Positions 6,859-14,746 of a stretch of DNA of 17,393 nt are shown piece after piece; positions within the stretch are counted from its first letter, which is position 1, and every line of letters begins with the position of its first letter. The DNA comes from JANNRW01 sp031401815 (GTDB taxonomy: Bacteria > Desulfobacterota > Desulfuromonadia > Geobacterales > DSM-12255): NCBI GenBank assembly GCA_031401815.1, contig JANNRW010000190.1, positions 1-17,393 of the forward strand, given 5' to 3'. Both the position numbers and the translations under genes were made by a program. The notes below the pieces were generated by a model. It ran no database searches. It was not told the DNA's origin and worked only from the letters and a program-made list of their open reading frames with translations.

Positions 6859-7398
6859 TCACTTGTAATTGAAGAAAACACCACCTGATTTCAGGGAGCG
6901 CTCAAATGTTATCAAAAGACCGTTCTCGAACCTGTTGCCAAGAAGCGCCTCAATGCAGTAATAAAGCCTGCGCAGCTCTTTTTCAATCCTTGCAAGCTGC
7001 TCCAGTGCCTCGAAGCCGAGAGCTGACTCCAGATCTTCACAAAGAAATATGATGCAGTTGAACGGACGCAAATCAGGAGCCATCATGCAACCTGAACCAT
7101 TATGATAGGGGCAGAGATGGCTGTTGAACAAGGGGACGAAAAGATCGGCTCCGGCAGTAAGATAACCGAGCAGATCAACCACTGTAAAGTGATGTTTGCC
7201 ATGTCCGCAGCACCCCCCAAGACATGCGGCGCACTCAGCCTCTGCATCGGCAGTCGCCGCCAGCTCCTGATATCCGGCTTTAAGGTTTCGTATCTCGGCA
7301 GTCAATTCGCCGATACGCAACTTTAGCTGGGGAGGAAGCAGATCAAACTCTTTTTTTATGGACGCCACTGCGGCTGTCCAAAGCTGCTGATCCGTCAC
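6859..7398 (-). CDS. YkgJ-like cysteine-cluster protein
   Basis: This 179-residue protein has eight cysteines in two groups: C56, C59, C63, C64 (CAACLGGCC) and C96, C104, C115, C120 (CPYH, GCMMAPDLRPFNCIIFLC). The arrangement, including C-P near the middle and RPxxC, matches the YkgJ/UPF0153 type of putative zinc- or iron-chelating proteins, whose function is not settled. Charged helices flank the cluster on both sides. The start codon is GTG at 7396-7398, with GGAG six bases upstream. The small hypothetical gene follows after 7 nt. The tRNA-Ala gene lies upstream on the same strand, separated by a 10-bp hairpin. Confidence 0.75.
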   Translation of the reverse strand: MTDQQLWTAAVASIKKEFDLLPPQLKLRIGELTAEIRNLKAGYQELAATADAEAECAACLGGCCGHGKHHFTVVDLLGYLTAGADLFVPLFNSHLCPYHNGSGCMMAPDLRPFNCIIFLCEDLESALGFEALEQLARIEKELRRLYYCIEALLGNRFENGLLITFERSLKSGGVFFNYK

Positions 7399-7415
7399 TA
7401 CGATCTCCGCTAACG

Positions 7416-7450
7416 AATAAGGGCTCCGCAGTACAGCGTAAGCCCTTATT
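7416..7450 (-). terminator. Hairpin between tRNA-Ala and the cysteine-cluster gene
   Basis: AATAAGGGCT (7416-7425) and AGCCCTTATT (7441-7450) form a perfect 10-bp stem around a 15-nt loop, beginning 8 nt past the tRNA 3' end. The stem ends in U/A-rich pairs, but no long U tract follows. It could terminate or process the tRNA transcript. Confidence 0.5.
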
Positions 7451-7458
7451 ATCTATTC

Positions 7459-7534
7459 TGGTGGAGCTGATCGGGATCGAACCGACGGCCTATGCGTTGC
7501 GAACGCATCGCTCTCCCAACTGAGCTACAGCCCC
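7459..7534 (-). tRNA. tRNA-Ala, anticodon CGC
   Basis: The minus strand folds as a complete 76-nt cloverleaf. The acceptor GGGGCTG pairs with CAGCTCC and contains a G3-U70 wobble, the main alanine identity element. The anticodon stem ATGCG/CGCAT holds the loop TTCGCAA with anticodon CGC (plus-strand positions 7499-7501). The T arm is GTCGG/CCGAT with loop TTCGATC. A73 and CCA are encoded (7459-7462). It reads GCG alanine codons. It lies 26 nt after the kinase stop on the same strand. Confidence 0.97.
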
Positions 7535-7560
7535 GATTTTCTGTTGCATTAAAGCAATAA

Positions 7561-9504
7561 TCAGTCCCTACAGGGGAGGAGCACCACAAACATGGCTCCT
7601 CCTTCAGGATTGTTACCTGCCCTGAGTTTGCCGCCGTGATTGGATACAATCCTGCTTGATATTGACAATCCGAGTCCTGTGCCGCTTTTTTTTGTTGTAA
7701 AGAAAGGGTTGAAAATACTGTTGATTGCAGAGGGGGAGAGCCCGTCTCCGGTATCCGATACCTTTACGGAAACACCCTTACCCCCTCCGACCCGGCTCGC
7801 AGATACTGTTATCAGTAGCTCTCCCCCCCCCTTCATTGCATCATGGGCATTATAAAAAAGATTCAGAAGCACCTGTTTCAACTGGTGGGGGTCTCCATAT
7901 AGAAAGATCGGCTTGCCGGGGTATGATTTCACTACACGGATATTACTCTTGTTTAAAGCGTGAATGACAACTGCCAAAGCACTGTCAACTATGGCGTTGA
8001 TAGCGAATCTCTCGTAGCAGATAGTGGTTTTTCTGGAAAATGAAAGAACATCAGTGAGCATCTTTTCAAGACGCAGCTCTTCCTCAATAATGGTTGAAAC
8101 ATAACCTGCCTCTGTAGAGCCGGCAGGGATTTTTTTGGCAAGCCTGCGAGCAAAACCGCCAATCGATACCATTGGCCCTTTCAGTTCGTGAGCAATGCTC
8201 GCAGCCATCTCCCCGATAGTTGCCAGACGTTCGCCATGGATAAGCTGTTCCTGTGCCTCGTGCAGCCTCCTGTTGGCATCTTCCAGGCTGGTATAAAGCA
8301 TCAGGTTCTCAATAGCCACCCCCGCATGGTTGGCAAAAAGTTGCAGGAATTTCAGATCGCGACTTCTTATCTCTCGACCAGTCAGCGGATTGTCAACAAT
8401 TACCTGACCAAAGATGCGCCCGTTCCCCATGAGCGGTATTACTGCAAACGACGTCATCCCGAAAAGTTCTATGACTTCACGATAAAGATGCTTTTCACCC
8501 GCTGAGGATTTGACCCTGAAAACCTTTTTGGAATGAATTCTGCTCGTTGCAGCCAACTCCATACGACAGGAACGGATCTTTCGGCTAAATGAAGTATCCA
8601 TCTGGATTGCCATCTCTTCATCACTGATAATCCATTGTGAATCAGATAATCTGTCCAGAGAGCCTCTTGCAGGGAAATCCCTGGACATGCCAAGCATCCC
8701 CTGCAAACTTTCAGATCTCTCATTTACAAGAAAGAGCATGGCTCGATCAAAAAAACAGGGCGGTTCTGAAATCAGCAGAGACAGAACAAGATGCATGTAA
8801 TTGTCAAGGCGCACATGTGAAAGGTTTACTCTGCTGAGACTATTCAACAAAGCCAGCTCTTTCAGCTTGTAATTGTTCTGCTCTGCAAGCCGCTCAAGCT
8901 GCAAGGTACGTTCTGCCACCCGCTTCTCAAGACCGGTGTTCAGCTGCTTGATAACCTTGTCTGCCCTTACTCTTTCGGCAATCTCCCTCTGTAGACGGCT
9001 GTTTGATGCCTCCAGATCTGCATTTCTTGCAAGAAGAAGCTGTTCATGATGCGCGTTAATAGCCTCTGCTGCCTGCTCCCACTCTGCAATGAAGCCAAGT
9101 TCAATCCTGTCAAAATAGCGCTCTATATAAATGTGCGATCTTCGCAAAAAAAGAGGGTCATGCATAGATTCATCGAGAAGATCATGATAACTCTGCCGGA
9201 AATATTTCATCATCCCCAGAAACATCTCCAGGGAAACCCCCCTGTCTCTATGTTTTTTAGCCTCGTTTATTCCAAAAGAGGCAATTGTGTCTCTGGCGAA
9301 ATCAAGTCCGGGGGATAGTTCAGGAATCTCGTCAGAGCTCTCAAGCGCTCTCAGCAAGCCATCTGACAAGCCTGCAATCGAACTCTTCCAGACAGATTCA
9401 ATGACAGGAGTATATCTGGCGTAGCCGCGCTGCTCGGCATGGCAAACAACTCTTTTTACCAGCCACTCTTCACCCTGAATAATGATTTCAGCAAGCTGTG
9501 ACAT
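7561..9504 (-). CDS. Sensor histidine kinase: RsbR-type N-terminal domain, coiled coil, GAF, HisKA-HATPase
   Basis: This 647-residue protein has no membrane segment and is probably cytoplasmic. Residues 1-145 are helical and resemble RsbR/RsbRD-type N-terminal sensor domains. A coiled coil spans about 150-215 and a GAF-like domain about 220-405. The H-box AHELKGP carries the phosphorylated histidine H439. The ATPase domain has the N-box QVLLNLFYNAHDAM (540-557), DTGDG at 584-588, FFTT at 601-604 and GTGLGLSIS at 608-616. No receiver domain is attached and no response regulator is adjacent, so the partner is unknown (an orphan kinase). GGAA lies about 6 nt upstream of the ATG. The signal is not identifiable. 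Confidence 0.93.
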   Translation of the reverse strand: MSQLAEIIIQGEEWLVKRVVCHAEQRGYARYTPVIESVWKSSIAGLSDGLLRALESSDEIPELSPGLDFARDTIASFGINEAKKHRDRGVSLEMFLGMMKYFRQSYHDLLDESMHDPLFLRRSHIYIERYFDRIELGFIAEWEQAAEAINAHHEQLLLARNADLEASNSRLQREIAERVRADKVIKQLNTGLEKRVAERTLQLERLAEQNNYKLKELALLNSLSRVNLSHVRLDNYMHLVLSLLISEPPCFFDRAMLFLVNERSESLQGMLGMSRDFPARGSLDRLSDSQWIISDEEMAIQMDTSFSRKIRSCRMELAATSRIHSKKVFRVKSSAGEKHLYREVIELFGMTSFAVIPLMGNGRIFGQVIVDNPLTGREIRSRDLKFLQLFANHAGVAIENLMLYTSLEDANRRLHEAQEQLIHGERLATIGEMAASIAHELKGPMVSIGGFARRLAKKIPAGSTEAGYVSTIIEEELRLEKMLTDVLSFSRKTTICYERFAINAIVDSALAVVIHALNKSNIRVVKSYPGKPIFLYGDPHQLKQVLLNLFYNAHDAMKGGGELLITVSASRVGGGKGVSVKVSDTGDGLSPSAINSIFNPFFTTKKSGTGLGLSISSRIVSNHGGKLRAGNNPEGGAMFVVLLPCRD

Positions 9505-9685
9505 AAAGTTTCCGGAGCATGTTTATGCTAAAATATGAAAATAGTCGTTTGGGAAATAGTGGTTTTGAGGGTTTCGCGTGTAGCGATGGCTTGTTGAAAT
9601 GAAATTGCTGGTCTCTCTGACAGCGTACAAGATATTATTAATCCGGAACATGGGGGGAAGAAACAGTATGCCAGGGGAGATCCTT

Positions 9686-10048
9686 TCAGGGGATTTTTTC
9701 CCTGCGCTCTTCTTCTATCTTGCAGTCTATGCAGAGCGTGGTTACCGGCCTTGCTTTCAGACGACCCTCACTGATCCCCTCGCCACAAAGCTCACAGATA
9801 CCGAACTCTCCTTCATCAATTCTCTCAAGAGCTTCGCGAATCTTGTTTATCAATTTACGCTCGCGATCACGGATTCTGAGTTCAAAACTTCGATCCGACT
9901 CCTGGGTGGCGCGATCTGTAGGATCCGGAAAGTTGACATTCTCGGCTGTCATTTCAGACACTGTCTTGCCTGCCTCGCCCAGCAGGGTCATCATCTCTTC
10001 ATGGAGTACCTGTCTGAAATATTCAAGCTTTTCCTGATCCATAGCCAT
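9686..10048 (-). CDS. dksA: DksA/TraR-family zinc-finger transcription factor
   Basis: This 120-residue protein has the DksA layout. An N-terminal coiled coil carries DPTDRATQESDRSFELRIRDRERKLINKI, with the acidic D-x-x-D loop region. A four-cysteine zinc finger, CELC (C85, C88) and CIDC (C106, C109), follows, then a short charged tail. DksA binds the RNA polymerase secondary channel and works with ppGpp. At 120 residues it is shorter than E. coli DksA (151) but usual for this group. AGGAGG lies 10 nt before the ATG; a second ATG two codons in is a possible alternative start. It is downstream of radA on the same strand, about 230 nt away, with the octamer array between. Confidence 0.93.
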   Translation of the reverse strand: MAMDQEKLEYFRQVLHEEMMTLLGEAGKTVSEMTAENVNFPDPTDRATQESDRSFELRIRDRERKLINKIREALERIDEGEFGICELCGEGISEGRLKARPVTTLCIDCKIEEERREKIP

Positions 10049-10172
10049 AATTAATGCGCCTCCTGGAGATTAAGCATGTATTAAAAAATATTTCCGGCAG
10101 CAAGTAAAGCTATTTTTAATTTCTTTAGACAAAACGCAATGTTAGACTTACGCGACTCCGACCCCAAAACCT

Positions 10173-10276
10173 CCGACCTTCCGACCCTCCGACCTTCCGA
10201 CCTTCCGACCCTCCGACCTTCCGACCCTCCGACCCTCCGACCCTCCGACCTTCCAGCCCTCCAACCTTCCGACCCT
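10173..10276. repeat. Tandem array of 13 octamers
   Basis: Thirteen back-to-back 8-bp units of CCGACCTT or CCGACCCT run from 10173 to 10276. Two units near the right end carry one or two changes (CCAGCCCT, CCAACCTT). The array ends at the base directly before the radA stop codon (10277-10279, minus strand), so it is the immediate 3' untranslated region of radA. One strand is almost all pyrimidine with a G at each third position of the unit. It can be read through in frames on both strands, giving apparent repetitive ORFs that are not believed. Confidence 0.9.
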
Positions 10277-11623
10277 TTAAAAAGCTTTTTCCAGCGCCTC
10301 CTCAACAGTTTTGACTCCGACCATCTCTACCCCCTTGACCTTCACCTGCTTCAGATTTCCGGCAGGGAGAATGCACCTGGTAAACCCAAGCTTCGCAGCT
10401 TCCCTTACTCTGATTTCGGGCTGGCTGATCCCTCGAACCTCTCCGGAAAGTCCCACCTCTCCCAGAAAGATGGTTTGGGGATCTACTGTTTTATCAAGAT
10501 GGCTGGAAGCAACAACAGTAACAATGCCAAGATCGGCGGAAGGTTCGTTGAGGCGAACGCCGCCAGCGACATTCAGAAATATATCCTGCCCCGAGAGATG
10601 AAGCCCTACTTTCTTCTCCAGCACTGCCACAAGCAGTGCAAGGCGGTTATGATCAATACCTATTGTAGTCCTCCTGGGGGTGCCGAAGGAGGTTGAAGTG
10701 ACCAATGCCTGAAGTTCAACGAGCAGAGGTCTGCTACCTTCAAGTGCAGCTATTACAACCGAGCCAGGAACCCCCATGGGGCGCTCTGCAAGAAAGAGCT
10801 CCGATGGATTGAGCACTTCACAGAGCCCCTTGTCGTTCATTTCAAAAACACCTATTTCATTTGTTGATCCGAACCTGTTTTTTACTGCGCGCAAGATTCT
10901 GAAAGCATGGCCTGAATCCCCCTCAAAATACAGTACTGTATCAACCAGATGCTCAAGAACCCGGGGGCCGGCTAGAGAGCCGTCCTTTGTTACATGCCCT
11001 ACAAGAAAAACCGGAATCCCGCTCCCTTTGGCAAGGAGCATTAGCCGTCCTGCTGATTCGCGAACCTGGCTGACACTCCCTGGGGCTGACTCGATTGCAG
11101 CAGTATGGACAGTCTGTATGGAGTCAATTATTACTGCTTTGGGCTTGAGATGCTTTATATGAGCCGTAATCCTCTCGATATTCGTCTCTGCCAGCAGGTA
11201 GAGCTCCTCGGCATGAATCCCCATCCTTAAAGACCTTAACCTGATCTGCTGCGCAGACTCTTCAGCAGAGACATACAGTACAGAATTTCCACTTTTTGAA
11301 AGATGTGCCGATGCCTGCAAAAGAAGAGTTGACTTGCCGATGCCTGGATCCCCCCCTATCAGCACCACGGAACCTGCGACAAGCCCGCCGCCAAGAACCC
11401 GATCCAGCTCTGATATGCCGCAGGAGACCCTCTGCTCGATATCTCTGGAGATCTCCGAGATACGAACCGGCTTTTGCGGATCTCCGGCAGCAGGAGAAAC
11501 ACCGGCATGGATCGCCAACTCCTCGGCAATACTGTTCCATGAGCCACAGTCCGGACACTTGCCAAGCCATTTAGCTGACTGGTAACCACATTTCTGGCAC
11601 GCAAAAAGCACCCTGTTTTTCAA
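10277..11623 (-). CDS. radA: DNA repair protein RadA (branch migration ATPase)
   Basis: This 448-residue protein has the RadA architecture. A zinc finger (C9, C12, C23, C26: CQKCGYQSAKWLGKCPDC) comes first, then a RecA-like ATPase with Walker A GDPGIGKST (91-99). The KNRFG motif follows at 248-252, and the C-terminal part is Lon protease-like. RadA promotes branch migration in recombination. The start is placed at TTG 11623, with GGGGGTGG 8 nt upstream. The promoter at 11653-11682 predicts transcription starting near 11646, which excludes the longer frame (to 11734) and leaves almost no leader for the ATG at 11641. Length and zinc-finger position fit the family. ATG 11641 remains an alternative. 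Confidence 0.95.
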   Translation of the reverse strand: MKNRVLFACQKCGYQSAKWLGKCPDCGSWNSIAEELAIHAGVSPAAGDPQKPVRISEISRDIEQRVSCGISELDRVLGGGLVAGSVVLIGGDPGIGKSTLLLQASAHLSKSGNSVLYVSAEESAQQIRLRSLRMGIHAEELYLLAETNIERITAHIKHLKPKAVIIDSIQTVHTAAIESAPGSVSQVRESAGRLMLLAKGSGIPVFLVGHVTKDGSLAGPRVLEHLVDTVLYFEGDSGHAFRILRAVKNRFGSTNEIGVFEMNDKGLCEVLNPSELFLAERPMGVPGSVVIAALEGSRPLLVELQALVTSTSFGTPRRTTIGIDHNRLALLVAVLEKKVGLHLSGQDIFLNVAGGVRLNEPSADLGIVTVVASSHLDKTVDPQTIFLGEVGLSGEVRGISQPEIRVREAAKLGFTRCILPAGNLKQVKVKGVEMVGVKTVEEALEKAF

Positions 11624-11652
11624 ATTAATTGCCACCCCCATCTGTTTTTGCA

Positions 11653-11682
11653 ATCTTAATCCCCTAAAGGCCAGAGTGTCAA
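11653..11682 (-). promoter_or_regulatory. Candidate sigma-70 promoter of radA
   Basis: On the minus strand a consensus TTGACA (11677-11682), an 18-nt spacer and TAAGAT (11653-11658) place the transcript start near 11646. This leaves a leader of about 23 nt containing GGGGGTGG before the TTG start at 11623. Confidence 0.6.
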
Positions 11683-11718
11683 CCTGACAGTTTTCCAGCA
11701 AAACCGGCAGCTTATTAC

Positions 11719-11746
11719 TTGCAAATTTATTCAATTTCGCTACGAT
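11719..11746 (+). promoter_or_regulatory. Candidate promoter of the HEAT/HD-GYP operon
   Basis: TTGCAA (11719-11724), a 16-nt spacer and TACGAT (11741-11746) lie about 31 nt upstream of the ATG at 11778, divergent from radA. The -10 matches only 4 of 6 consensus bases. Confidence 0.35.
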
Positions 11747-11777
11747 ATGAGCTAATTACCCATTTTCGGGAGCACGC

Positions 11778-13376
11778 ATGTCTGAGCAGGAGAACAGCCT
11801 CCCCCCGGTTACAAGGCTTCAGGATACTGACGCTGCACTTGAAAGCGTCCTCGTTTCTCTCGCCAAAGCCTTGAAAGCAATCACCTTTTATCCGGCTGAA
11901 CATCCACAGCGCAATGAATGCATTGCTGCTGCCTGCAAACAGCTTAAACTTTTGCTACAGGAACAGGAGATCCTGCTCCTCTGGAACAGGGAAGCTTGCA
12001 CAGTCGGGAACAGAACGGCTCTAAGAAGCAGCTCGATCACAGCAAAGTCTCTTGCCCGTGAAATGCTCACCCGTAAATTGCAAAAACTGATTATTCTCCC
12101 GGAGCTGACTGAAAATGATCTGCAGGCATTTCTTACCCTGATTGCAAACGAAGCAAATCTCATCCATGAAGGTGGAGGGATCGAAGCCGCAATGATGCGG
12201 GCAGGGATTACCACTTTAGGCGCAAATGAAGTTGATCTGGCCGTCCTGCATAACCTGCAGCAGAAAAAAGAGGAGAAGCCCGACGAGGAGAGTGCGACTC
12301 TCTCACCTGAAGAAGAGATGTCACAGGCCGCAGGATCTCCGGATGCCCCGGTTATTGATGACCCTGAAGGGATAGGCGCTCTTTTGTCAAAGCTTGTAAT
12401 TGAAACAGAAGAGCAGCCGTACATGCAACTGGTCAGAGCCGTGCTCGACGCTGCAGAAAAACTTAAACGCAGGGAATCTTTTTCCCCCTTGCTGAATGCA
12501 CTGAAAATTCTTTTGGGTGAGCTCTCTTCAGAAGCACGGCCTGATCCGCAGAAAGAGTATGTCCGGTATGCGCTGGAACAGATTACTGATGGGACAATGA
12601 CCACTTTTCTGCTTGATCAGCTCGAACAGAGAGTAACCGGAAATGAAGATCTGCTTGACAGGCTATGCGCAGCTATCGGGAAAAAACTTGCATACCCTCT
12701 TATTCAGCGGCTCTGTATAGCAGAATCACTTCATATCAGAAAAATCATTGCCGGTGCGCTTACCAGAACCGGCAAGAACGGCGTCCCGGCCATTATTACC
12801 ATGTTAAAAGACGAAAGATGGTACGTTGTAAGAAACATGGTCACGATACTTGGAGAAATCGCTGCTCCGGACTCTTTAAATGCTCTACAGATCACCGCCA
12901 GACACCCTGAGCCAAAAGTCCGCAAGGAAGTAATCAAGTCATTGCTTAAAATCAGCCCGCAAGCTGCTGACAAAACCCTTATCGAACTATTGAAAGATCA
13001 GGACAATGATGTCGTCAGACAGGCCATCTATTCACTGGGGGCGATTCGTTCACGGGCAGCCGTTGCACCGCTTCTCGACATTGTTTCTGCATCAGACACA
13101 TTTCTTAAAGAGATTTCCGTCAAAAAACAGGCTATAATGTCGCTCGGAAGGATTGGTGACCGGCAGGCAACCAGCGTACTGCTCGACATCCTCTCCAGTC
13201 GACGCTGGCTGGCTCCGGGCAGGTGGCAGGAGATAAAAATCTCTGCTGCCACGGCTTTAGGTCAGATGGGAGATGAAAGCGCCATCCCTCTCCTGAAAAG
13301 ATTTGCTGAAGCTGGTACCCCATTGGGGGTCGCTTGCAGCGATGCTGCCGATAACCTTGAAAGACTTGCAAAATGA
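11778..13376 (+). CDS. HEAT-repeat protein with a YPxxHP N-terminal module
   Basis: This 532-residue protein has no catalytic motif. Residues 20-155 form a mixed module (TFYPAEHP, KLIILPELTENDL, AGITTL) that resembles the N-terminus of the next gene. Residues 160-200 are an acidic, probably disordered linker. From about 320 to 532 there are repeated helical pairs typical of HEAT repeats, such as RWYVVRNMVTILGEI, PKVRKEVIKSLLKI and NDVVRQAIYSLGAI. Such repeats usually bind proteins. GGGAG lies 5 nt before the ATG. The stop overlaps the HD-GYP start as ATGA (13373-13376), so the two are coupled and their products may act together. The specific function is unknown. Confidence 0.85.
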   Translation: MSEQENSLPPVTRLQDTDAALESVLVSLAKALKAITFYPAEHPQRNECIAAACKQLKLLLQEQEILLLWNREACTVGNRTALRSSSITAKSLAREMLTRKLQKLIILPELTENDLQAFLTLIANEANLIHEGGGIEAAMMRAGITTLGANEVDLAVLHNLQQKKEEKPDEESATLSPEEEMSQAAGSPDAPVIDDPEGIGALLSKLVIETEEQPYMQLVRAVLDAAEKLKRRESFSPLLNALKILLGELSSEARPDPQKEYVRYALEQITDGTMTTFLLDQLEQRVTGNEDLLDRLCAAIGKKLAYPLIQRLCIAESLHIRKIIAGALTRTGKNGVPAIITMLKDERWYVVRNMVTILGEIAAPDSLNALQITARHPEPKVRKEVIKSLLKISPQAADKTLIELLKDQDNDVVRQAIYSLGAIRSRAAVAPLLDIVSASDTFLKEISVKKQAIMSLGRIGDRQATSVLLDILSSRRWLAPGRWQEIKISAATALGQMGDESAIPLLKRFAEAGTPLGVACSDAADNLERLAK

Positions 13377-14746
13377 CCAATAACAGCCCTTCACCCAAAA
13401 TTACCCAGCAAGACGCCCAGCGTCTGGCGACCATTTTATCCGGCCTTATCAGAAATTCAACGCTCTACCCGCCAGGTAATCCTGCCATTACAAGGCCTCT
13501 GCACGATCTTCACAATCTTATTCTCGAACAGTTACGCTATGGCAGCAGTTCAATAAGAATGGGACTTGCTGACGAAATACTCTTTGTCGAAGGACATCTC
13601 TTTGTCACAGCTCCGCCATCTGTTGAGGAGCTGGCAAATCTTCTAGCCTCCCGCAAGATAGATGCAGTAATCATCATGCAGGGTATAGCGGCAAATGATA
13701 TTCTGAAACTTGCAAACCTGCTTGCAGACAAAACTCTCTCTACACAGGAAATCATCAAACAGCTCGAAGAAGTCGGCATTACCAGCATACTTCTGATTTC
13801 ATCGGAAGATACCGGCGAGAGGCTGCTACAGGAAGCCGGCAACGCCTACCAGCTGGCTCTTGAGTCAATTCGAACCGCATTCAGCGATATTGAAAAACAT
13901 CGCATACCATCCAGTGAGCGACTTCTTGCCGCGACAAGGCAGTTTACAGACATAGCCGTACAGGATCCGGTTATTGTCAGCTGCCTTGCCATGATCAAGG
14001 ATTATGACAACTATACCTTTAATCACAGTGTCAATGTAGGTGTCATTGCCATGTCGCTGGCCGCTTATCTCAAATATGACCGTCAGAGCATTGAAGAGGC
14101 CGGTATTGCCGGGTTTCTTCATGATATCGGCAAAACCATGGTATCCAAAACCATTATAAACAAGCCCGGCAAACTGACTGTTATCGAATTCAACGAAATC
14201 AAGAAACATCCGGAAGATGGTGTAAAAATCATCGAAAAAATGACCGGACTCTCCCCTCGCGTTTCCGAAGCTGTGCTTGGACATCATCTCAGATTCAATC
14301 GGAAAGGTTATCCGGAGTGGGCACAAGGGATGGAGCAGAACAGACTTGGCGAAATAATTGCCATTGCCGACTGCTTTGATGCCTGCACTACTCTGAGGGT
14401 TTATCAGCAGCCAATGCCCCCGGCAGTTGCGATCAACCTTATGAAAGGTCTTGCAGGAGAGTCCCTGAATCCGGAGCTGATGAACAGTTTCTCAACCCTT
14501 ATGGGGAAATATCCGCCCGGAACCCTGGTAAGACTTGACACCAATGAAATTGCACTTGTCTGGAAGGCTAACCTTGGCGATCCTGAACACCCCCAGATAA
14601 GAGTCATCTATGATTCGACCGGCAACAACATTGAAAAACCGGTTACTGAAAAGCTGGGAGAGAAGAAAGAGCGCGGGAGTATTGTTGCAGTGATTGATCC
14701 TCTTTCCAGAGGGATTGAGGTAGGTGAGTACTTCAGGAAACCTTGA
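13373..14746 (+). CDS. HD-GYP domain protein with altered GYP motif
   Basis: This 457-residue protein has an N-terminal module (about 17-145) like that of the preceding gene, with TLYPPGNP and VIIMQGIAANDI. The HD-GYP domain covers about 195-370. The metal-site residues are all present: H218, H250-D251 with K254 (FLHDIGK), H279, H304-H305 and D333. The canonical HHExxDGxGYP reads HHLRFNRKGYP, so the glutamate is leucine and DG is NR. HD-GYP proteins hydrolyse cyclic di-GMP or related cyclic dinucleotides; here the ligands suggest activity but the changed motif leaves specificity open. Translation is coupled to the upstream gene through ATGA. The 3' end overlaps the convergent HEAT gene by 14 bp. 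Confidence 0.9.
   Translation: MTNNSPSPKITQQDAQRLATILSGLIRNSTLYPPGNPAITRPLHDLHNLILEQLRYGSSSIRMGLADEILFVEGHLFVTAPPSVEELANLLASRKIDAVIIMQGIAANDILKLANLLADKTLSTQEIIKQLEEVGITSILLISSEDTGERLLQEAGNAYQLALESIRTAFSDIEKHRIPSSERLLAATRQFTDIAVQDPVIVSCLAMIKDYDNYTFNHSVNVGVIAMSLAAYLKYDRQSIEEAGIAGFLHDIGKTMVSKTIINKPGKLTVIEFNEIKKHPEDGVKIIEKMTGLSPRVSEAVLGHHLRFNRKGYPEWAQGMEQNRLGEIIAIADCFDACTTLRVYQQPMPPAVAINLMKGLAGESLNPELMNSFSTLMGKYPPGTLVRLDTNEIALVWKANLGDPEHPQIRVIYDSTGNNIEKPVTEKLGEKKERGSIVAVIDPLSRGIEVGEYFRKP

Noticed and set aside
7449..7649. 66-codon minus-strand ORF over the tRNA
   Set aside because: It contains the whole tRNA-Ala gene and the end of the kinase in another frame.
10173..10276. CRISPR array
   Set aside because: Units are 8 bp and contiguous without spacers, and no cas genes are present.
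10081..10305. 74-codon minus-strand ORF with an R/G/S/E repeat
   Set aside because: It is a translation of the octamer array in a frame other than radA; the 8-residue repeat only mirrors three 8-bp units.
10139..10696. 185-codon plus-strand ORF with SDLPTLRP-type repeats
   Set aside because: It is the opposite-strand reading of the octamer array continued into the antisense of radA.
11888..12604. 238-codon minus-strand ORF inside the HEAT gene
   Set aside because: It is antisense to a well-supported gene, serine-rich, with no family match or start signals.
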